Shown in pieces: positions 1-6,916 of a stretch of 8,098 nt of DNA. Below the pieces are notes generated by a model. It saw nothing but the letters and a program-made list of their open reading frames with translations, was not told the origin of the DNA and made no database searches. A program made the translations under genes and the position numbers. Location of the stretch: positions 1-8,098 of the forward strand of contig DASZPL010000108.1 in the NCBI GenBank assembly GCA_035550315.1, read 5' to 3'. Within the stretch, counting starts at the first letter, position 1; each line of letters starts with the position of its first letter. This DNA comes from DASZPL01 sp035550315. GTDB lineage: Bacteria; Actinomycetota; Actinomycetes; JAFAQI01.

Positions 1-624
1 CAGGTGTGCGCGCGAGAGCTGCGCAACAGCGATGAGAACGACGACAAGTCCGGCGAGAACGTGTTCGCGATGATGCGACGGATCGGGCAGGCCAAGGCCG
101 AGCTCGCCGCCGACTACGCCGCGCAGCTGTCGCACAGCGCAGGCAAGGTCGTGTTCTTCGCCAAGCACATCGACGTGATGGACGCGGCCGAGGCGTTGTT
201 CGAGAAGCGGGGGATCGGGTTCGCCTCGATCCGTGGCGACCAGACGACCAAGGTCCGGACCGCGAACATCGACTCCTTCGTCAACGACGACGACGTGCAG
301 ATCATCGTGTGTTCGCTGACCGCGGCCGGGGTGGGCATCAACCTGCAGGTGGCCTCCAACGTGGTGCTGGCGGAGCTGTCGTGGACGGCGGCCGAGCAGA
401 CCCAGGCGATCGACCGGGTGCACCGGATCGGCCAGGACCAGCCGGTCACCGCATGGCGGATCATCGCCGCCCAGACCGTCGACGCGCGGGTGGCCGACCT
501 GATCGGGCTCAAGGAGGGTCTCGCCGCCCGAGCCCTCGACGGTGAGGACGTCGAGGTCAGCGACGTCGACGTTCGTCTCGAGACGCTCGTCAGCCTCTTG
601 ACCGACGCGCTCGCCGCGCGCTGA
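1..624 (+). CDS. SNF2-family DNA helicase, C-terminal part (5' end outside window)
   Basis: This is the end of a superfamily-2 SNF2/RapA-like ATPase, which couples ATP hydrolysis to translocation on double-stranded DNA. The frame is open from the first base, so the gene starts upstream; 207 residues are visible. They hold the second RecA-like lobe (helicase C domain): the KVVFFAKHID strand near residue 50, motif V (SLTAAGVGINL, about residues 105-115), and motif VI (QAIDRVHRIGQ, about 135-145) with the arginine-finger residues R139 and R142. The RVHRIGQ form is characteristic of SNF2 proteins rather than other helicases. After the lobe come about 35 residues rich in Asp and Glu, then the TGA stop. 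The ATP-binding lobe with the Walker A and DEAH motifs is not in the window, so the subfamily (for example SMARCAL1/HepA-like) cannot be decided. The gene converges with the acyltransferase 11 bp away. Confidence 0.93.
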   Translation, partial: QVCARELRNSDENDDKSGENVFAMMRRIGQAKAELAADYAAQLSHSAGKVVFFAKHIDVMDAAEALFEKRGIGFASIRGDQTTKVRTANIDSFVNDDDVQIIVCSLTAAGVGINLQVASNVVLAELSWTAAEQTQAIDRVHRIGQDQPVTAWRIIAAQTVDARVADLIGLKEGLAARALDGEDVEVSDVDVRLETLVSLLTDALAAR

Positions 625-644
625 CGCCAGCCGCGCTACGGCGT
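624..644. terminator. possible weak hairpin between convergent genes
   Basis: An imperfect inverted repeat covers the helicase stop codon and the 11-bp gap to the acyltransferase. ACGCC (624-628) pairs with GGCGT (640-644), and AGC (629-631) pairs with GCT (635-637) around a 3-nt loop, leaving a 2-nt bulge. There is no T-tract on either side, and such short GC-rich hairpins occur by chance in DNA of this composition. It could act as a two-way terminator for the convergent pair. Confidence 0.2.
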
Positions 645-2639
645 GCCTGGGACGAGTCCGCCGACCTTGGTCAGCAGCCCGGACGCGCCGGGGGCGGACA
701 GGTTGACCAGGTGCCAGCTGCCCCCGAGGTCGGTGACGACTCCGACCGATACGGTCGCCTTGCCGACGGCGTGCAGGACCCATGCCGGGTCGAGCGTGCC
801 CGCGAGCGTTGACACGCTGATCCGGTACGTCGTCTCGGGCGCCGCCGGGATCCCCGTGACCAGCCCGACTGCGGTCCAGCGCTGCTGGCGCCACTCGTAG
901 ATCGTCATCCGGCCCGCGGGTCCTGCGGACGCCGGTGAGAGGACCGCCAGCCAGCGTTGCCCGTTGCGGGCGACGACCGGGCTCGCGACCACTGCGGGCA
1001 GGTTCGCTTCCTTGGCGGTCGTGGCGACGGCGGCGATGAGCGTCGCGGCGGCGGCAGCCGGCTGCGCGACCGGACCGACGGCGGCGGCCAGGTGCTGCAC
1101 GACCGTCAGCCGCGGCGCGCTCGCGGTCGGCACGTGGGCAGTGACCGCGGAGTCGAGCAGCGCGCCGTGGCGGGTGTTAAGCCGGCGCCAGCTGCCGGCC
1201 CGGTAGTGGAGCAGCTCCATGCGGCCGTGCTCACGGTTCGACGCGGCGAGCGCCCACTGCCCGTCGCAGGCCACGACGGCGCCCGGCCCGCTGATGCCGG
1301 CAGCGGCCTGCAGGTCCGTAGTCGTACACGCGGGGACCAGCCCTGACGCGGCGACCTCAGCCTTGCCCGGCGCGGGCGGCGACGGGTGGAAGGCGGGTGC
1401 GAACTGCAACACCACGACGACTGCGGCGACGCCGAGTGCGAGTTGCGGGACGAACCGGAGCCTGGCCCATGCCGGTGCGGGTGCCGGCCGGGTGGCGCGG
1501 GCGGTCGTCGCGCGCCGGCGCCTTGGCAGCCGCAGCTTCCCGAGCCGGATCGGCTCTTCGACGAAGCGGTAGCTGATCGACGCGACGACGAGGGCACTCG
1601 TCACGTCGACGACGCCGCGCACCTCGATGTTGGGGATGAGACCTGATCGGGCCCACATCTGGTAGATCGTCGCGTGGAACAGGTATGCGCCGTAGCTGAT
1701 GCGTCCGAGGAACGCGAGCGGGCGGATCCCCAGGGCGCGCGACACGAGGCTGGGCCGCGTGCTGCGGATCATCAGGTGGCCGATGAACAGCGCCGTCACC
1801 ACGCCGAAGAAGAGGTAGCCCCCGCGCATCGCCCGGTACTGGTGGAAGTGCAGCCACCGGGCGCTGAACCCGATGCCGAAAGCGAGCACGGCCGCTACCG
1901 GCGTCGCCCAGACGACCTTGCGCAGCGCCGACGCCCACGGGCTGTGCAACCAGATCGCGACCAGGCAGCCGCACAGCAAGCCGATCCCGGCGACCGGCGT
2001 CGAGTAGGTCGCGCTGACCCCGCGCGTGCTGGTCAGGACGGCGACGTCGAACCCGATGACGAGCAGCGCCAGCGCCGCCATGGCGCTGCCCGCGGCGCCG
2101 AGCCGGGTCCAGGTGCGACGTAGCGTGAGCGGCCAGGCCAGATAGAACTGTTCCTCGACGCTCAGGGACCAGGTCGGCGCGAGGTAGCCGAGGTTCGCGT
2201 GGTTGAACAGCAGCCAGTTCGAGCTGAGCGCGAGGACCGACAGCACGACCAGGGTGGGCCGGGTCCCGAGCGGCAGGCTGTCGTCGCGCAGACCTGCCAC
2301 GCACAACGCGGTCGTGGTGAGCAAGATCATCACGGCGGCCGGGGCGAGACGGCGCACCCGACGCATCCGGAACTTGCGCATGTCGACGGTGCCGGTCTTC
2401 GCGATCTCGCACAACGCGAGATGGGTGATGAGCGCGCCGGAGAGGACGAAGAACACTTCCAGGCACAGCTCGCCACCACCGAGGAGGCTGATCATCCGCG
2501 GTTGGAAGAACAGCCCAGCGCCGCCGAAGATCGTCAGGTGGCCGATCAGCACGGCCAGCATGCAGATCCCGCGCACGCCGTCCAGCGCCGGCATGTAGCG
2601 CGCGCCGCGAGCCCGCAGCGCGGCGTCGTGATCGGTCAC
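636..2639 (-). CDS. Membrane acyltransferase-3 (OafA/YrhL-like) with a non-SGNH extracytoplasmic tail
   Basis: This is an integral-membrane O-acyltransferase of the acyltransferase-3 family, which moves acyl groups (often acetyl) onto extracytoplasmic sugars, lipids or antibiotics. The 667 residues begin with a hallmark N-terminus, RYMPALDGVRG (14-24), with His34 in the first membrane helix. FFVLSG (63-68), RRVRRLAPA (93-101), the APTWSLSVEEQFYLAWP region (154-170), FLGRISYGAYLFH (310-322) and FVEEP (359-363) follow. An Arg/Pro/Ala-rich linker (about 370-390) leads to one more membrane helix (about 397-415) and roughly 250 residues predicted to lie outside. Many relatives carry an SGNH/GDSL hydrolase there, but I find no GDS or DxxH motif. 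Instead the tail shows a repeated W-L-A ... G-x-W pattern and two cysteines (C438, C458). The GTG start at 2639 has only a G-rich stretch upstream; ATG at 2594 (Met16) is an alternative but would begin almost inside the conserved motif. The substrate is unknown. Confidence 0.9.
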   Translation of the reverse strand: MTDHDAALRARGARYMPALDGVRGICMLAVLIGHLTIFGGAGLFFQPRMISLLGGGELCLEVFFVLSGALITHLALCEIAKTGTVDMRKFRMRRVRRLAPAAVMILLTTTALCVAGLRDDSLPLGTRPTLVVLSVLALSSNWLLFNHANLGYLAPTWSLSVEEQFYLAWPLTLRRTWTRLGAAGSAMAALALLVIGFDVAVLTSTRGVSATYSTPVAGIGLLCGCLVAIWLHSPWASALRKVVWATPVAAVLAFGIGFSARWLHFHQYRAMRGGYLFFGVVTALFIGHLMIRSTRPSLVSRALGIRPLAFLGRISYGAYLFHATIYQMWARSGLIPNIEVRGVVDVTSALVVASISYRFVEEPIRLGKLRLPRRRRATTARATRPAPAPAWARLRFVPQLALGVAAVVVVLQFAPAFHPSPPAPGKAEVAASGLVPACTTTDLQAAAGISGPGAVVACDGQWALAASNREHGRMELLHYRAGSWRRLNTRHGALLDSAVTAHVPTASAPRLTVVQHLAAAVGPVAQPAAAAATLIAAVATTAKEANLPAVVASPVVARNGQRWLAVLSPASAGPAGRMTIYEWRQQRWTAVGLVTGIPAAPETTYRISVSTLAGTLDPAWVLHAVGKATVSVGVVTDLGGSWHLVNLSAPGASGLLTKVGGLVPGTP

Positions 2640-2795
2640 CCCGGCCCCGAACCCTTCAATGGGCGAAGTCCCCCCGGGCAGACACTATGCGACGACCTGT
2701 GGCGATTTCGACCGATGACGGCAACCCGCCGCCGCCGGACGGATCAGTCTCGATAGGTTGCCGAGGACGTCGAAGCCGTTCGAATCGGAGAGCTC
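2640..2795. promoter_or_regulatory. divergent intergenic region, probable promoters for both flanking genes
   Basis: These 156 bp separate the start of the acyltransferase (-) from the start of the EthD-like gene (+), so both promoters should lie here. On the plus strand TAGGTT (2754-2759) fits the actinobacterial TANNNT -10 pattern, without a clear -35. On the minus strand TAGTGT (complement of 2682-2687) follows TCGAAA (complement of 2706-2711) with an 18-bp spacer. Both matches are weak. GGAG at 2787-2790, five bases before ATG 2796, is a good ribosome binding site for the plus-strand gene. No clear operator was found beyond the 6-bp palindrome TTCGAA near 2779-2784. Confidence 0.35.
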
Positions 2796-3092
2796 ATGAC
2801 CAAGTCCATCCTCGTCGTGAAGACCGCACCCGACTCGCCCGAGGGCGCGGCGGCTTACAACGACTGGTACGACAACACTCACCTGGGCGAGCTCCTGGCG
2901 ATCGAAGGCTGCACCAGTGCCCGCCGTTTCGGGCCCGACGGCGACACCTACCTCGCGCTCTACGAGTTCGACTGCGACGCCGACACCGCGAAGGCGCGCT
3001 TCGGCGCGGCGTTCGCGAACATGGCTCCGCCGGTGAACGTCCGCATGGACCCGCCGCCGTCGATGGAGTTCTACGACGTCTACGGCGGGTAG
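2796..3092 (+). CDS. EthD-like dimeric alpha/beta-barrel protein
   Basis: This 98-residue protein resembles the EthD/DUF4286-type stress-response or dimeric ferredoxin-like barrel families. The evidence is an opening beta strand (MTKSILVVKT), then YNDWYDNTHLGELLAIEGCTSARRF (about residues 21-45) with the usual N/W-Y-x-x-H pattern (N22, W24, Y25, H29) and a conserved 'small-residue then RRF' ending. A second strand, YLALYEFDCD (about 52-61), and a helix follow. Family members often act as homodimers, sometimes as small enzymes or helpers in aromatic or ether degradation, but many have no assigned role and none can be assigned here. The ATG start is supported by GGAG five bases upstream. It stands alone on the plus strand and converges, across 30 bp, with the aldehyde dehydrogenase. 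It is short but has clear codon bias and a recognisable fold pattern. Confidence 0.85.
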   Translation: MTKSILVVKTAPDSPEGAAAYNDWYDNTHLGELLAIEGCTSARRFGPDGDTYLALYEFDCDADTAKARFGAAFANMAPPVNVRMDPPPSMEFYDVYGG

Positions 3093-3112
3093 CCAGAGCC
3101 CGCGACCGGGCA

Positions 3113-3131
3113 GCCGGCTCCGTCAGCCGGC
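3113..3131. terminator. perfect 7-bp inverted repeat at convergent gene ends
   Basis: GCCGGCT (3113-3119) and AGCCGGC (3125-3131) form a perfect 7-bp stem with a 5-nt loop. It lies 21 bases after the EthD-like stop and includes the aldehyde dehydrogenase stop codon (3123-3125). It is placed to end transcription from both convergent genes. No run of T follows on either strand, which is common for hairpin terminators in high-GC actinobacteria but lowers certainty. Confidence 0.35.
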
Positions 3132-4592
3132 GTACCCGCTCGGCGTCTCGTCGAGGATGACCGTCTTGGTCTCGAGGTAGGGCAGCAAGCCCTCGGTGCC
3201 GCCCTCGCGGCCGATGCCGGACTGCTTGAAGCCGCCGAACGCGATTCCGAAGTCGGTGCGGAACCCGTTGTGACCGACCGTGCCCGACCGCAGCCGCGCG
3301 GCGACCGCGCGAGCCCGGTCCGCGTCGTTGGTGAACACGGACGCGTTGAGCCCGTAGATCGAGTCGTTGGCGATGCGGATCGCGTCGTCCTCGTCGGCGG
3401 CGGGAATCACCGAAAGGACCGGACCGAAGATCTCCTCCTGCGCGATCGTCATCGCGTTGTCGACCTCGGCGAACACCGTCGGCTCGACGTAGTACCCGCG
3501 CTCGAGGTGCGCTGGCCGGCCGCCGCCGGTCACCAGCTTCGCTTCGTTCTTGCCCTGCGCGATGAGGTCGAGCACCTTGTCGCGCTGGCGTTCCATCGCC
3601 AGCGGCCCCATCTGGGTCGCCGGGTCGAACGGGTCGCCGACGACCACCTGCGAGAACGTGCTGGCCAGCGCGTCGACGAACTCGTCGTGTCGCTTGCGGG
3701 GCACGATCAGCCGGGTCAGCGACGAGCAGACCTGTCCGGTGATCATGCACTCGGCGCCGGAGATGGTGGCCGCCGCTTGCGCCAGGTCGGCGTCGTCGAG
3801 GATCACCGCGGCGGACTTGCCGCCGAGCTCGAGGGTGTAGCGGGCGATCCGCTCGCCGCAAAGCGCAGCGATCCGGCGCCCGGCCGCGGTCGATCCGGTG
3901 AAGGCGATCTTGTCGATGCGCGGGTCGCGGACCAGCATCTCCGAGACCTCTCGGTCGGCGGTCAGCACGTTGAACACGCCGGCGGGCAGGCCTGCGGCTT
4001 CGGCGCACTCGGCGAGCAGGTACGCCGCGCCCGGCGCCTCCGGAGACGCCTTGAGGATGACGGTGCAGCCGGCGAGAAGAGCAGGTGCCATCTTGTAGAT
4101 CGCCAGCTGGATCGGCGCGTTCCACGGGATGATCGCGCCGACCACACCGACCGGCTCGCGCACGATCAGCCCGAACGACCCGCCTCCGGTGGGCTGTGCG
4201 CGCTCCTCGAACGCGAAGGTGTCGGCGAGCCCGGCGTAGTAGTCGAAGGTGGTGGCGAACGCCGGCGCGGCGTACTTCGCCATGATCGCGAGGATACCGG
4301 ATTCCCGTGGCCAGATCTCACCGAGGGCGTCGGCGCGTGCTGACAGCTCCTTGCTCAGCCGGCGCAGGTACTCCGCGCGCTCGCGGTGGGCGAGGAACGG
4401 CCACGGCCCGCTGTCGAAGGCGGCGCGCGCTGCGGAGATCGCCCGTTCCATGTCGGCGGCCTGTGCTTCGGCGACCGAGAAGAAGACCTCCTCGTTCGAG
4501 GAGTCGATGACGTCGATCGTCGCGGAGGAGGAGGGCATCACCCACTCGCCGTCGATGAAGAAGCGATCGGGGTGGACGACGGGTGCGGTCAC
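3123..4592 (-). CDS. NAD(P)-dependent aldehyde dehydrogenase
   Basis: This is a complete 489-residue member of the aldehyde dehydrogenase superfamily, which oxidises an aldehyde to a carboxylic acid with NAD(P)+ in the cytosol. All key residues are present. PWNAP carries Asn158, which stabilises the oxyanion; ILKASPEAP carries Lys181 of the cofactor site; FTGSTAAGRR (231-240) is the Rossmann loop. LELGGKS supplies the general base Glu255, GQVCSS the catalytic Cys289, and EEIFGP Glu387 near the nicotinamide ribose. The C-terminus has the normal FGGFKQSGIGREGG motif. Length is normal for the family. The GTG start at 4592 is supported by GGAGG (complement of 4598-4602) with a 5-base spacer. It lies 110 bp downstream of the Rieske gene on the same strand, so it may be read from its own promoter or through from the cassette. 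The substrate cannot be deduced. Confidence 0.95.
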   Translation of the reverse strand: MTAPVVHPDRFFIDGEWVMPSSSATIDVIDSSNEEVFFSVAEAQAADMERAISAARAAFDSGPWPFLAHRERAEYLRRLSKELSARADALGEIWPRESGILAIMAKYAAPAFATTFDYYAGLADTFAFEERAQPTGGGSFGLIVREPVGVVGAIIPWNAPIQLAIYKMAPALLAGCTVILKASPEAPGAAYLLAECAEAAGLPAGVFNVLTADREVSEMLVRDPRIDKIAFTGSTAAGRRIAALCGERIARYTLELGGKSAAVILDDADLAQAAATISGAECMITGQVCSSLTRLIVPRKRHDEFVDALASTFSQVVVGDPFDPATQMGPLAMERQRDKVLDLIAQGKNEAKLVTGGGRPAHLERGYYVEPTVFAEVDNAMTIAQEEIFGPVLSVIPAADEDDAIRIANDSIYGLNASVFTNDADRARAVAARLRSGTVGHNGFRTDFGIAFGGFKQSGIGREGGTEGLLPYLETKTVILDETPSGYAG

Positions 4593-4702
4593 GGCAGCCT
4601 CCGGCTCGGTGGGGTGACCCTTTTTCTATCGGATCCCGTCGAGCGCCGGCCGTCCCGCCTTCCGCTAGGGGCGACCGATGCGGCTCTCGGCGGTGCGTGC
4701 CG
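4593..4702 (-). promoter_or_regulatory. 110-bp leader of the aldehyde dehydrogenase gene
   Basis: This gap separates the Rieske stop codon from the aldehyde dehydrogenase start. It holds the GGAGG ribosome binding site (complement of 4598-4602) and one unusually A-rich patch for this DNA, GATAGAAAAAGG on the minus strand (complement of about 4619-4630), 27-38 bases before the start. That patch is the only plausible -10-like region; I see no convincing -35 box and no clear terminator after the Rieske gene. Whether this is a separate promoter or a spacer inside an operon is open. Confidence 0.3.
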
Positions 4703-5587
4703 CTACGTCCCGACCGGGTTGCGCCGCAGCGACCGGTTCTCGTTGCGCCGGACCTGGATGCGCCCGTCGAGCTCACGCACCTCATAGCTGGCCTGGGAGC
4801 GGGTGGCGGGTCCGCGCCGCACCCTGCCGTCGCGCAGCGAGAAGACGCTGGCGTGCCACGGACACACGACGCAGTCGCCGTCGCGGGTGCCGTCGGACAG
4901 CGGCGCGCCGCGATGGGTGCAGCGGTCGGCGACCGCAACGACGTGGCCGTCGACCCTGGTCACCAGCAGCGGGACACCTTCGAGGTCGACCTGCTGGAGA
5001 CGGTCGTCGATGTCTGCGGCTGCCGCGACGTCGGTCCAGTCCGTCGCTGTGGTCTGGAACGCGGTCGTGTCGACCCCGACCCCCAGCGCGAAGGCGAGGT
5101 GGCCACCGAGCCAACCGCCCGCTCCGAGCGCCGCCGCGCCGGCCAAGCTGCTCGGCAGGCCGAGCCGGCCGCGCCGGCGGGATCGCCAGGACCGGGTGTA
5201 GGCGAGTAGCGCGATGCCGTTGCTGAGCGCGTGCACCAGTCCGACGCGGCTTTCCGCCTCCTCGGTGTCGAGCCAGTCCGACCAGCCACTCGCCGCCGTC
5301 GGCAACGCGGCGAGCAGACCGACCGCGACCAGCCGGCGCGCGCCGTCACGGCCGCCGCGTCCGCCGACGACGTCGAGCAGCGTCGCGCCGAGCAGCGATC
5401 CGCCGGCCACCAGGGTGAGCGCCGGGTGCAGCGCGTGCCCGATCGGCCTTCCGGACAGCACGTCGCGTGCCCGCGGGTTGCCGAGCACCCGCTGCCCGGC
5501 CGCGCGCACGGCGTTGCCGGCCGGGTCGAGCAGCCTCGCCCGCTCGACCTCCTCGATCACTTCGTCCAGGCGCTCGTCGAGGGTCAT
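4703..5587 (-). CDS. DUF2231 membrane domain fused to a Rieske [2Fe-2S] domain
   Basis: This 294-residue protein has two parts. Residues 45-171 match a DUF2231-type membrane domain, with GHALHP (50-55) at the start of the first helix and about four hydrophobic segments (roughly 54-74, 83-102, 115-131, 147-171). Residues 185-285 are a Rieske ferredoxin domain with both ligand boxes intact: C223-T-H225-RGAP and C242-PWH245-AS. Rieske domains carry electrons, as in oxygenase ferredoxins or respiratory complexes, and the membrane anchor suggests exchange with a membrane partner or the quinone pool. His51, His54, His119 and His163 lie in or near membrane helices and could bind haem, but this is speculation. 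Loops 1-2 and 3-4 are Arg-rich and loop 2-3 is acidic, so the topology is uncertain. ATG at 5587 is the chosen start; its ribosome site is weak. It follows the glycosyltransferase by 43 bp. Confidence 0.9.
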   Translation of the reverse strand: MTLDERLDEVIEEVERARLLDPAGNAVRAAGQRVLGNPRARDVLSGRPIGHALHPALTLVAGGSLLGATLLDVVGGRGGRDGARRLVAVGLLAALPTAASGWSDWLDTEEAESRVGLVHALSNGIALLAYTRSWRSRRRGRLGLPSSLAGAAALGAGGWLGGHLAFALGVGVDTTAFQTTATDWTDVAAAADIDDRLQQVDLEGVPLLVTRVDGHVVAVADRCTHRGAPLSDGTRDGDCVVCPWHASVFSLRDGRVRRGPATRSQASYEVRELDGRIQVRRNENRSLRRNPVGT

Positions 5588-5630
5588 GTCGGCGGGCTAC
5601 CCGGCGGTCGCGGTCCGCACACCAGCTCGG

Positions 5631-6314
5631 TCAGCCGGCGAGTGCCACCAACGTGTCGCCGAACCCGCCACGGGCGCGAGCATCGGTGCGGGCGCTCGTG
5701 ATGACCGGATGCGCCGCGCTGCGGGCGATGCGTCGTCCGGTGAGCGCCGCGACCAGCGAGACGTCCTCGTCGACGGCGACCGTCGGCCAGCCACCGACTT
5801 CGAGGTACGCCGAGGCGCGCACTCCGAGGTTCGCACCGTGCACGTGCGGATGATGGTCGGCAGGGGTGTAGGTCGCGCGCCATCTCGGGCCGGTGTGTGG
5901 CGGATGGGCGGACCAGTCGTCGACGTCGACGGTGCCGATCACCAGGTCGTAGCCGGCATCGGCGAGCGCGAGCTGACTGGCCAGCCAATGCGCCGGGACG
6001 ACTGTGTCGGCATCGGTCGTCGCGATCCAGATCCGCTCCGCCACCGACCGGGCGGTCACACCCAACGCGTAGGCGGTGGCGGCGGCGCGCGCGGCGCCCA
6101 CGTTGCGAGCCGACAGCTCGACGGTGGCCGCCCACGGTCGAACGGCGACGACCGACGCACTCGCGTCCCGGCAGTCGTCGAGTGCGACGACGACCTCGAC
6201 CGGCACGTCGACGCACTCGATCGCCAGTCGCACCGCGTCCAGGCAGGCCGGCAGTAGCGACTCCTCGTCGTGCGCCGGGATGACGACGGCCACCTTGTCG
6301 ATGACGGCGGTCAT
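5631..6314 (-). CDS. family-2 glycosyltransferase (GT-A fold), soluble
   Basis: This 227-residue enzyme should transfer a sugar from a nucleotide-sugar donor to an unknown acceptor, with inversion. The evidence is the opening strand VAVVIPAHDEE (8-18), typical of GT2; the metal/nucleotide DxD motif in ATTDADT (D101, D103); the HGANLGVRASAYLEVGGW region (159-176); and VDEDVSL (182-188), whose acidic pair fits the ED catalytic-base position. There are no membrane helices, so it is probably cytosolic and shorter than processive enzymes such as NodC or cellulose synthases. The ATG at 6314 is chosen because it overlaps the methyltransferase TGA by one base (TGATG), a normal coupling arrangement. 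The frame stays open further upstream, but that stretch lies inside the methyltransferase and carries no GT motif. Confidence 0.88.
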   Translation of the reverse strand: MTAVIDKVAVVIPAHDEESLLPACLDAVRLAIECVDVPVEVVVALDDCRDASASVVAVRPWAATVELSARNVGAARAAATAYALGVTARSVAERIWIATTDADTVVPAHWLASQLALADAGYDLVIGTVDVDDWSAHPPHTGPRWRATYTPADHHPHVHGANLGVRASAYLEVGGWPTVAVDEDVSLVAALTGRRIARSAAHPVITSARTDARARGGFGDTLVALAG

Positions 6315-6916
6315 CAGACGAGGCCTTCGCGTTGGGCCGGTGTCGGGGCGTCGGCCCAGGTCAGCAGATCCAGCCGGAAGTCGGGATCGTCGTAGTGAGC
6401 GAGAGATCGCAACCCGGGTTCGGCGAGGAACCGGTCGTGGACTTCGTCGCCGAGCATCGGATAGTCCGCGACCGGATGGCACCAGTGCACCAGGCACAGC
6501 TCTGCGTCCCTGTCGAGACTCCCGACGGCGCGAGCCACCAGGGCGTCGAGGTCGTCGGGGGACAGGTAGTAGCCCACCTCCGACAGCACGATGAGGTCGA
6601 AGCTGCCCACCGGCCACTGCGCCGGGATGTTCATGACCTCAACCGCCGCTCCCGGCGCGTCGGCCAGGCGGGCCCGGGTCGCCGCGACCGCGGCCGGGGC
6701 GACGTCGGCTGCCAGCAAGGAGTCGCAGCGGGTGGCCAGCTGCGCGCTCAGCACGCCGACCGAGCAGCCGGGTTCGAAGGCGTAGCGATATCGCGGCCGG
6801 GACAAGCCGGCCATCGTGATCGCGTACTTGCGTTGTTCGTACCAGCGGCTGTCCAGCGACCACGGGTCGGCAGACGTGGCGTACATCCGGTCGAAGTATT
6901 CCTGATGCAGGGTCAT
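6314..6916 (-). CDS. NodS-like SAM-dependent methyltransferase
   Basis: This is a 200-residue class I methyltransferase that should use S-adenosylmethionine. The N-terminus (YFDRMYATSADPW, then SRWYEQRKYAITMA, residues 7-36) and motif I, FEPGCSVGVLS (47-57), closely resemble my recollection of the NodS family, whose rhizobial member N-methylates the de-N-acetylated sugar of chito-oligosaccharides. Asp71 at the end of the second strand (LLAADVA) is placed to hold the SAM ribose. FDLIVLSEVGYYL (106-118) is motif IV and the region after it. The assignment to the NodS family is by pattern only; an O-methyltransferase role is also possible. The ATG at 6916 overlaps the PIG-L stop by four bases (ATGA), and the protein ends in the TGATG junction with the glycosyltransferase. 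Both junctions point to co-translation. Confidence 0.88.
   Translation of the reverse strand: MTLHQEYFDRMYATSADPWSLDSRWYEQRKYAITMAGLSRPRYRYAFEPGCSVGVLSAQLATRCDSLLAADVAPAAVAATRARLADAPGAAVEVMNIPAQWPVGSFDLIVLSEVGYYLSPDDLDALVARAVGSLDRDAELCLVHWCHPVADYPMLGDEVHDRFLAEPGLRSLAHYDDPDFRLDLLTWADAPTPAQREGLV

Noticed and set aside
1357..2466. Minus-strand open frame of 369 residues within the acyltransferase
   Set aside because: Frame-shifted shadow of the acyltransferase, Arg/Pro-rich, without motifs; the true frame has all family signatures.
2794..4125. Long minus-strand open frame, 443 residues, in another frame of the aldehyde dehydrogenase
   Set aside because: It is dominated by Arg, Gly, Ala and Pro, has no family motif, and lies out of frame over a gene with intact catalytic residues. 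It is a by-product of high-GC codon use.
3270..4343. Plus-strand open frame of 357 residues opposite the aldehyde dehydrogenase
   Set aside because: Antisense shadow rich in Arg, Asp, Gly and Val; no recognisable domain or ribosome site.
5214..6257. Plus-strand open frame of 347 residues across the Rieske and glycosyltransferase genes
   Set aside because: It crosses two well-supported genes on the other strand, is low in complexity and has no domain.
6315..6617. N-terminal extension of the glycosyltransferase frame
   Set aside because: It is inside the methyltransferase and has no GT2 motif; the first GT2 strand begins right after the ATG at 6314.
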